From Lactarius indigo (Eukaryota; Basidiomycota; Agaricomycetes; Russulales; Russulaceae): a DNA stretch of 64,000 nt. The translations under genes and the position numbers were made by a program. Below are positions 55,790-64,000 of the stretch, piece by piece (position 1 is the first letter of the stretch; the number at the start of each line of letters is the position of its first letter). The stretch spans positions 372,001 to 436,000 of the forward strand of contig JAFKAC010000029.1 in NCBI GenBank assembly GCA_025766275.1, given 5' to 3'. The notes beneath the pieces are model-generated. The model searched no databases, was not told the DNA's origin, and saw only the letters and a list, made by a program, of their open reading frames with translations.

Positions 55790-55860
55790 GACGAGCCTGG
55801 GACTCGAACCCAGAACCGCTAGCGCCGGAAACTAGCACGCTACCATTGCGCCAGCTCGCC
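55790..55860 (-). tRNA. tRNA-Arg (anticodon CCG)
   Basis: 71-nt cloverleaf. Acceptor stem GGCGAGC pairs with GCTCGTC (one G-U). D stem GCGC/GCGT carries loop AATGGTA. The anticodon stem CTAGT/GCTAG has loop TTCCGGC, with T33 and anticodon CCG (reads CGG). The T arm is CTGGG-TTCGAGT-CCCAG with perfect A and B boxes. No intron. It lies between RAE1 and the MFS gene and is the only tRNA I could find. Confidence 0.92.
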
Positions 55861-56267
55861 AACTGAATGACGTTGTCTAAGGCACATTGACAACCATTTG
55901 AGGTACCATTTACCTAAGATACACAAGCGCTCTCTGTAAGTTACAAAGAGAAGAGATCGGGAACACCTTTTTAGGCACTACGCGACGATCGATGTGCAGG
56001 AAATGTAATGGGGCAATTGTCGGACTGGGCGACTAGCCAAGATTGTTTCTGATTCGTTGGAAGGCTGGCTGATCATGATCGTTACAGTAAGCAAAGGAAC
56101 CTCATAAACGCGCCCACAGAGTGGAGAGCAGTGGAGTCGTCGGTGTAGTGGCGGGTGGCGATATTGCCCCGTTCCTATCGGTCGGCCGTGATGGGCCGAC
56201 GGGGTTTGCCAGTGCACATAGTACATAAGGCCTTTCCTTACAATCATGACTATTCACTGTTCGCTCA

Positions 56268-58031
56268 ATGTCCCTAATGACTCATAACGGTTCTGGTCAC
56301 CCTTCTCAAGACGAAGAAACCCCTCTACTCTCTCCGGAAACTGTAACGGAGAACGTGGTAACGCCTGTCCCGTGGGCTCAACTCTGGGTACTGCTTGTTC
56401 TCCAGCTTGCGGAACCACTCACCTCTCAAATCATATACCCTTTCGCCCCGGAGGTACGTTACTTTTCTCGATACATCAGTTTTATTTTCTTAGTTCCTAT
56501 AATACAGTTTGTCCGCAATGTAGGGATCACGCATGGCGATGAATCCCGTGTAGGATATTACGTTGGCTTATTGGTGTGTTTCAAAGCACACCCTCTGCAT
56601 GCTCCACTTAACACCTGTCTAGCAATCCATTTTCTTTGCCAGCCAGGCTCTCACTGTCCTGGTGTGGAGTAGGCTTTCTGATGTCGTCGGCCGTAAGCCG
56701 ATTCTCCTCACAGGGCTATTCGGCCTGTCTCTGTCTATGTTCTGTTTCGGCCTCTCAACGTCTTATTGGGGTGCTGTTTTTAGGCATGTGGTCATGTCGC
56801 CCATTATCAATGCGTCACTCTAACTTGCCTTCAGCCGGAGCATTAATGGAGCATTGAATGGCAACTCTGGCATTATGAAGAGTATTGTCGCGGAGATTAC
56901 TGACCCCACTAATCTTCCGCAGGTTTATGCGTACATGCCTGTCTCCTGGTCCACTGGTAGCACATTGGGGTGAGTGGGATGTACTCTCAGACGATTCGGC
57001 CATTAAAACCGTATTTCTTAGCCCAATGGTCGGTGGGGCTCTATCACGCCCCGCGGAACGGTATCCAAACACCTTTGGAAACTCCGAGTTCTTGAAGAAA
57101 TATCCATACTTTCTTCCATGTGCAGTTCCTGCGACTTTCTCGGCGCTGGCGTGGGTCTTAGCTTTTGTTTTCTTGAAGGAGGTAGGCACGAACATGGCTT
57201 CTGTGCATTTTTGATCTACAACTTTCCCTTAGACAGTGTCTTCTCCCGTGACCTTTCGCAGTCTCTTGACCAAAAAGTCTGATCCCTCTCCCTCCGTGGT
57301 AGAGATAGATGAGGCTGAGAAGCCGTATCCGCTGCGCCGGTTGATGACCCGGCCAGTGCTGCTATCTGTCCTAAACTACGCGACTCTCGCGCTCGTGGAC
57401 GTCGCCTATCGCGCAATGCAGCCTCTGTTCCTTAGTACACCCATTAGCAACGGTGGACTTGGGCTTGCACCTCCGGCCATTGGCAGGATCCTTATGTACT
57501 TTGGCATATTGAATGGGATCTTTCAGTTGATTTGCTTCGCCCGCATTCACGCACTATTGGGCACGAAGAAGCTATTTGTCGGTGGGCTGCTCTGTGGGAT
57601 TCCCATGTTTGTGCTTTTCCCTGTGACGAGTGCCTTAGCACGGGCATATGGCGTGGGCTGGGCTGTATATTTGTCAGTGGCTCTTCAAGTCACATTCGCC
57701 TTGGGTGTAAACTCATCCTACGGTATGCTGTCGTTGTCGTTGACTGAATGAAGGACTCACGTCAAACTGATTGGTTTCTTCAGGTTGCATCTTCATTTTT
57801 CTGTCTGCTGCATCTCCCAATCGTGCATCTTTGGGTGCGACGAACGGTCTTGCGCAGCTACTCGTCTCCATAATGCGTGCCATTGGTCCAGTAGCAGCCA
57901 CATCGCTCTTCTCCTTGTCATTGGCAGAAGGGTACTTGGGTGGTGGGATGGTATATCTTGTCCTTTTGGGTGTTTCAGTGATGTCCATCGCGTTTGCAAC
58001 CGCCCTTCCACGGCAAGTGAGACGGTGGTAG
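56268..58031 (+). CDS. Major facilitator superfamily transporter (DHA1-like)
   Basis: Plasma- or vacuolar-membrane proton-coupled transporter with about 12 membrane segments. MSLMTHNGSGHPSQDEETPLLS is a soluble N-terminus with a dileucine-like EETPLL. Then WAQLWVLLVLQLAEPLTSQIIYPF, motif A in the first cytosolic loop (WSRLSDVVGRKPILLTG), AEITDPTNLPQVYAYMPVSWSTGSTLGPMVGG (motif C-like), and the second half from RPVLLSVLNYATLALVD to SLSLAEGYLGGGMVYLVLL, ending LPRQVRRW. It resembles the fungal/plant ZIF1-type multidrug-like group. Substrate unknown. About eight short introns, frame intact. Confidence 0.9.
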
Positions 58032-58405
58032 TTTTGGTGTAGCTCACTGGCAGCGCCGCGGCATTATCACAGCTCTTGCAACGGCGTTGCAACGACACTC
58101 ATACATGGATACCATGAACACGGAAGCATGCCCACCAAGGAAAAGGTTCAGTTGTTAGCGATATAAAGTAGCTTGCGTATAGTCATATAATAAACGAATT
58201 CACACGTCCGTCGGATGGAGTTCTGTGTGTTTTGGCCGGGTGTGCGTTGTCATGAGTAGCATCTTCTGAATACTCTGAATGCCTGTCCGCAGGTGGATGT
58301 GTCATAGAGGCCTCTTGTCACTTGTTTGGTGCATTTCAATTCTCCAAGCACATTCGTAGGTAATCATACAAAAACAAACCTTCCTTCCTAGTCGAGGCCT
58401 CTGCA
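58032..58405. other. Convergent spacer between the MFS gene and urease
   Basis: About 370 bp of 3' untranslated and spacer DNA between convergent genes; AT-rich around 58160-58200. Nothing else seen. Confidence 0.5.
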
Positions 58406-61400
58406 TCAAAATACATTGTACGCCCTGGCGAGTGCGACAGCCTCTGCCGGAGCGATATCCGCAAGCTCGCCATTGGCGCGCACATCGAAGGACTCGGGGT
58501 CAACCGTTACGTGTGGCGTGGCATCGTTCCATTTCATGTCCCCTTTACGAACGCGACGACAACCACGCACAGCCTCCACACGCTTGGACAACCCGTAGTG
58601 GGCGATAACTCCAGAGTCGATGGACACCCTTGAAACAAAACTGACCGAGTTCCGTGCCGCTGACGCTGGATGTGCGCCCCACATGGGCCGCCCGTAGAAG
58701 GGTTGAACGGTTGGAATGGATGCATTCGCATCGCCCATCTACAGCCCAGATATGAGGGAATGAACTCTACGTCGCTTCTGGAATCGTACCTGCGCCCAAG
58801 CTATGACACCGGATTTGAGCACCATCTCGGGCTTGGAGCCAAAGTTCTCTGGCTTCCAAAGGACGAGATCGGCCAGTGCTCCAACAGCAACCTGGCCAAC
58901 CAAATGTGAGATGCCATGGGTGATCGCACTGCGAAAAAGTACAATCAGCAGTTAGAAAAGGTGAATTCTAAACAGCTGCTCACGGATTAATGGTATACTT
59001 TGCAATGTATCGTTTAACTCGCCCGTTGTCGTGACCTTCGGAATCACCGAGGGCAGTGAGTGGGCCACGGAAGGCACGCATCTTGCTCGCCGTGCGCCAC
59101 GTGCGGCTCACAACCTCAGCGACGCGGCCCATTGCCTGGGAGTCCGAACTGATCATCGAGATCGCACCAGAGTCATGAAGTACGTCTTCAGCCGCGACTG
59201 TCTCTTTGCGTATACGCGATTCTGCGAAAGCCAAGTCTTCTGCATTCGATTTATCGAGGTGATGGCACACCATCAGCATCTATTCCTAAGGTGAGACGGG
59301 GTGAAGGTGGGTGAACCAAGTGTCGTACATCCAAGTGTTCGTCGAGAGTGTTGTTCGCAAAGGGTCGCGTCGGGTTTGTAGAAGAGGGCAGGACATTATC
59401 GAGGCTACAAACTGTGATGATGTCTGGGGCATGCCCACCGCCTAGATGGGAGTCAGCTACCAAGGACGATAAATTCTAAGGTGCACAACCTGCTCCTTCG
59501 GTATGATATGTATGTATGGTACGACCGCCGAACGCGGCGATTGTCGCTATAACGAGATGAGGACAAGGATAACACTGTCTCTGTGAGACCTACTCTCTAC
59601 GAACCCAGATTCGTTCAGGGTATCTGTATGTATGTTTACCTGGAGCATCACTGAGCGCGCAACAACGCTGTGGCATACGATCACAACAAACCTGGACGTC
59701 GTGAGTATCCCCAACGTTCAACGCATTGACGATGGCTGCTGGAGTGGAGCCCCAGTCTTCGTGAATCTTCAAACCCGCTGCGCCAGCTTTGACGATGTCT
59801 TCAAGGGCAGATGGGCCTGCATCATTGCCTTTCCCCGTGAAGGCGAAGTTCATTGGTAATGTATCTGTGGCGGCCAACATGTGCTTTATGTAAAATGGGC
59901 TTGGTGTGCATGTTGTCGCGTTCGTTCCGGCACTGGGACCAGTCCCTCCACCAATCATCGTTGTGGTACCTGAAGAAAGCGCTTCGGTGACTTGTGTTGG
60001 TGAGATATAGTGGACATGTGCGTCGATCGCGCCAGCAGTGACAATAAGTTTCTCTCCAGCAATTACTTCGGTACTTGATCCGACGATTAGCGATGGGTGA
60101 ACACCATCCATGACATCTGGGTTGCCGGCCTTTCCAAGACCTACGATGGACCCGTCTTTCACCCCGATGTCCGCCTGAGCCAAACTTCAGCTTGGGAACT
60201 GGGTTCAGAAGACGGCCGCTCACCTTGTAGATTCCTGACCAATCAACAATGAGCGCGCTGGTGATAACGAGATCAAGGGCCTCCAACGCCGGGCGATTCG
60301 TTGCCTGTCCCATGCCTTCCCGGATAGTTTTTCCTGCTGAAAAGTCAAATTCGTTTGCGATGTTACATGGGTAGGACTCGCCTCCACCAAACTTGACTTC
60401 GTCGCCATATACTGCCTACGCTGTATAAGATGGCACCCCTCAACAAGAAGATCGTGACTCACCTCGTCACGCTCTACCTCTATCCATAGTTCGGTATCTC
60501 CCAATCGTACGCGATCTCCAACAGTCGGACCGAACGCCGCTATGTATGTCTCACGGCTGACCGAAGTGTCTCCACGCACCTCTTGCGCACCCGGCTCCGG
60601 TATGGATAGGAAGCCGCGTTTCAGCAGATCTGACAGTATTGCGTCGCGCGATGCGTGATCGAAGGGACCAGTTGCAAGAGAATTACCACCAGAGATGATT
60701 TTGGCGCCTCCGATCGCGCAAAGGGTCACTGTTTTGACGTCCCCCGGCTCGAAGCGGACTGCGGTACCTGCTAGGATATCAAGACGCTTTCCATACGCGC
60801 GGCCGCGATCGAAAGACAAGGCATTGTTCGCCTCTATGAAGTGGTAGTGCGAGCCAATCTATGTTCGTTCAATACTAAGCACCCATCTCGCTTGTGTACA
60901 CAGACCTGCACTGGCCGATCTCCGGTATTCGTGACACGCAGGCGAACGCGCTCACGACCTTTATTGATAACAATGTTCCCTGTGTGTGCTACGATCGCAC
61001 CTGGGAGATTCTCCCGCGAATAGAGCAAGGGATCTTGCACTGGGAAAAGGTCGTTGGACGGGACGGGGAGGAAGGACCCTGAGAGGGCAGCTGTTATATC
61101 TCCGTCTTCCGTTTCGATCGGATTGTGGACAGTAACTAAAAAGACACTTTTCTGGTGATCAGGTCGTGGAAAGGAAACCTATGGATGTAAGGGACCCATC
61201 GTGGAATGTGCCTTCTACTTGAATTTCGTGAAGAAGTAACGGAACTGATGGCAAGACGTGACGTCTCCCCAGAAGTTTTCTTCCCTTATCCATGAGATCC
61301 GAAACGGAATGAACACCATCGCGTATAAGTTCTTGGAGCTGGGAAGCAATGAGAGCAGTCGCTTCGGTCTGATTCAAGCGGAGACCCCTCGCCAGGCGTT

Positions 61401-61513
61401 TCTGGGCAAGAAAACCGAGCTAGACACGAAAAAATTAGACAAGAATAGCTTAGGTATTGATATAGTACTTGATGGAGTGCGAGCTTTTCGTGTTCCCGGG
61501 GTGACAGACGCAT
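58406..61513 (-). CDS. URE1: Urease (single-chain fungal type)
   Basis: Nickel enzyme that splits urea to ammonia and carbamate (cytosol). The start [15 protein letters not shown] (61513) gives the gamma-like part ([31 protein letters not shown]). The beta-like part follows ([56 protein letters not shown]). The alpha-like part has [40 protein letters not shown], the carbamylated-lysine motif [40 protein letters not shown], the flap Cys in [10 protein letters not shown] and [10 protein letters not shown], ending LARAYNVF. All nickel ligands are visible. Many introns, frame intact. The urease accessory genes are not in the window. Confidence 0.96.
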
Positions 61514-62329
61514 GCTGGGCTTGCCACCAACTGGCTAACTCAGTCAAGTTGGCGAGCCCGATATCTAATGGGATCTTGTTTGTAAGCAACTTACTAACAC
61601 GGCAGGCAGGAGCGGGTAAGCGGAGTCTGCTTATAGTCAACTAAGGGATTAATTTATGTCCAATATATTGACTACTAAGTTGACTTGATTGTTGTTGCAA
61701 ATTATATGAAGACAATTGAAAAATTTGTAGATGCCTCTTTATGTGTCAGATATCTATAAATAAAAATACTTGAACAATTAGATATTAGTTCTAAGCTGAA
61801 GAGAGCTCTAATTATTTCTGAATATATATAAACTTAATTGTTATATCAGCTGATTGTGAATCATCTGTTGCATTATATAGACATACCACACTCAATTAAT
61901 TTGGTCTTAATGAGCATTAATTAGCTTAATGCAGCAGAGTTTGTAAAGACATCCATTTTTATTAAATAAAACCAGATGTAAATAGAGTCTACAAATCTGG
62001 CCAAAAATTTAGAATAAGAATAGTCAACTTATAGGCTGATAATTGGCCAATGGAGATCAATCAGCCCAATACAGGAGATAAGGATATACATCCCCAGTTA
62101 TACTATGGGATATTGCCAAGTCCTTTGCTCCTCTGCCTGCTTTACACTGACTGTGCTAGTGTGTGCCTGTTTATCTAAGCCCACTCCCCAGAGGGAATGG
62201 TTTCCAGATGTTGAGGTGGGTGGGGTGTGTGTGTTACCCAGATGTAAGTTGTGCCTCTTCATTGTGGGTCTTATGTGTGTGTCTGGGCTCCCACTGTCAC
62301 CCCCCCCCTCACTGTCATGAATGCCCCCT

Positions 62330-62690
62330 ATTTTTCCTTTCCATCATACTTCTCAGCTATGCTGGCATTGTTCCACTGGCATTGTTCCACTGGCAAGGTC
62401 CTGTTGGCATTGCCTTGCTGGTATCGCCTCACTGGCATTGCATTGCCCCGCTGGCATCTCTGAGCATTAGCTATATAAACCCCTAGTGTACTCTGTATTT
62501 CCTTAGCTTTAGCTTTGTCAATATACTGTCTAGTTCCCCTCAGTACCTTCCTCTTGTCTCTACCACAATCCTCTTCTCTGAAGCCTTGTTGCCTTGAGCT
62601 ATATCAAGGAACACCCATCAGACTTAGGTGCATGTTCTGCTCAGCAGTGGACCCACTCAGTGTCCTTTGCCACAGGCAGGAACTGTTACA
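62330..62690 (+). mobile_element. Possible LTR remnant (U3 repeats, TATA box, R/U5-like)
   Basis: A run of 14-bp repeats is followed by TATATAAA at 62472-62479, then a pyrimidine-rich stretch and an ATATCAAG/GTGCATG segment, ending near AACTGTTACA at 62690. Together this looks like the U3-R-U5 order of a retrotransposon LTR. No primer-binding site, partner LTR or gag/pol sequence was recognised, so the call is tentative. Confidence 0.3.
62362..62445 (+). repeat. 14-bp tandem repeat, six degenerate copies
   Basis: Consensus CTGGCATTGTTCCA, units beginning at 62362, 62376, 62390, 62404, 62418 and 62432. The first two are identical; the others diverge from the consensus. A further CTGGCAT follows at 62451. 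Confidence 0.75.
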
Positions 62691-64000
62691 GACTTGATGC
62701 ATGCCCCAACAGTGGCAGTGACACTCACACCATGTCTTGAGTGGTCCTGCTAGTGGGTCTGGGGGTTGTGGGGTGGGGGTGTGCAGGTTTAAAGGTTATG
62801 TGATGCATACATGTGTGCACATCTCTGTCAGTGCCTAGGGAGGACTTAATTTATGTCTATTGGTTGTTATCATACTACACACTTTGCAGAGGAGAACTGA
62901 TGTATGGCATTAACACAGTGATAAATGAGAAAAAAAAATGAAATTTAGAAAGCACAGTGCCCTCCTCAGTGCCCCAGGATGGCTTAAGGCCCAGAAACCT
63001 CAGTCAACCAAGTCTCTTCAAGGCTGTTGTGGCCTATGTTGCATAATGAAGGCACAGGAAGGGTAAATAACATGATCCCACACAAAGACATCATACCCTG
63101 GAATCATGCATCATTCTGTGCAGTCTGACTCCACTGCTTACTTTCAACTGCATCTCACTTCCTCTTGCCCCTAGAAGTTTGTGGAACAGTGCATTTCAGA
63201 TTAGCAGTTGGGGTTGTGGAAGTGGTGATGTGCCAGTGGTGTGTCAACATGCAGGCACTTGTACTCCCTGTGACTTGGGCACTCATTCTCCTTGCATGGC
63301 ATGTTGATGCCTGCCTCACACACCTGCCCCTCTAATATTAAACTCCAAATGGTGAGTGACCCTGTATTCTTGCCAACAAGCAATTGCTTAGCAGGCCAAG
63401 ATGTTCTTACATATCACCTGGTCGCTCCTGAAGTTCACCTGGAAGCAGATAAAAAGAGGCATGGTTATACTTCTTGATAACCAGGTGAGTTGCCTCCTCT
63501 GCTCTATCAACTGTTGCTTACCTTTTATAGATGAGAAAGAGGGGATGGCGCATGGAATTCACTGTCACCACATGCCTCAACATTGTCACCTGATTGGGTG
63601 ATATTTTTGACCAATCCCTGCCACTGTGATTCACTTTACCCTGGGGTGTAATGGTGGCCCCTGGAGAGGGCACTGAGCAAGTTTGAGGTGAAAGAGGGGA
63701 ATACTATACAGAAATTAAGTCAAATCATCTGTGTATCTGTAACTGTGCATTGCATGAGCATTGCTAGAGTGTTCAGCTGTCTGGGCTTTCATGGCAATTA
63801 TGCTGACATCATCTTCTACAATTGGGTGAGTGAGTGGCCCAGTGTGGATGAAGCAATTGAAAGCATCCAACCAACTTCATACAAAGTTACAATTACAAGT
63901 TCTGAACAGATAGAAGAATAATAATACAGGACTATTTGATGTCTTTACCAGATATGCCAATGTGCACTGAAACTTGGCTGAGTCAAATGCCATGTTGTGT

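Larger units (their letters stand above)
61623..64000. repeat. CpG-depleted, probably methylated and decayed repeat region
   Basis: From about 61623 the DNA changes sharply. Between there and the window end I count only about four CpG dinucleotides, two of them at about 62423 and 62448, while TpG and CpA are abundant. The genic DNA on the left is CpG-rich. The first 480 bp are strongly AT-rich, the rest TG/CA-rich. No intact protein is encoded. This pattern is known for basidiomycete transposons where methylated C has been deaminated. The boundary lies about 110 bp upstream of the urease start codon, so the urease promoter abuts it. Element type is inference. Confidence 0.7.

Overview
The window is nuclear DNA of a filamentous basidiomycete, most likely an agaricomycete. 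The genes are dense, lie on both strands, and are cut by many 45-65 nt GT-AG introns. The protein set includes a tandem-PHD MYST acetyltransferase, a clade-typical sesquiterpene synthase, lysine synthesis by alpha-aminoadipate and fungal urease. I cannot name the species; a Rhizoctonia-like cantharellalean is only a guess.

Layout: SF1/BBP (-, cut by the left edge) and SSL2/XPB (+) share a 201-bp divergent promoter. Then come a YAP-like bZIP (+), uracil-DNA glycosylase (-), dolichol kinase SEC59 (+), a hybrid histidine kinase (+), homocitrate synthase (-), a LAMMER kinase (-) divergent from a MOZ-like MYST acetyltransferase (+), and about 3.4 kb without a recognisable gene. Next are an enoyl-CoA hydratase/isomerase (-), a complex I 12-kDa-type subunit (+), a TRAP-alpha/IRC22-like ER protein (-), SWD2 (-) head to head with RPB5 (+), a sesquiterpene synthase (+), mevalonate kinase ERG12 (-) directly behind cystathionine beta-lyase (-), VPS71/ZNHIT1 (+), a secreted aspartic protease (-), sterol C5-desaturase ERG3 (+), RAE1 (-), tRNA-Arg(CCG) (-), an MFS transporter (+) and urease (-). 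From about 61.62 kb to the end the DNA changes: it is AT-rich or TG-rich with almost no CpG, and holds a 14-bp tandem repeat and an LTR-like promoter.

Most genes are core housekeeping functions: splicing, TFIIH, Pol II, chromatin, mRNA export, DNA repair, lysine/methionine/urea metabolism and isoprenoids. Four genes use the isoprenoid supply: ERG12, the terpene synthase, ERG3 and SEC59. The first three lie within 12 kb of each other.

The most striking signal is technical or genetic, not a new pathway. About ten otherwise excellent genes are broken by single extra bases. At nearly every break the two neighbouring bases are both valid third-position bases of the same codon (for example GCC/GCT emitted as GCCT). 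This looks like both alleles of synonymous heterozygous sites written one after the other in a dikaryon or heterokaryon consensus. I therefore annotate these genes as functional genes with consensus frameshifts, not as pseudogenes.
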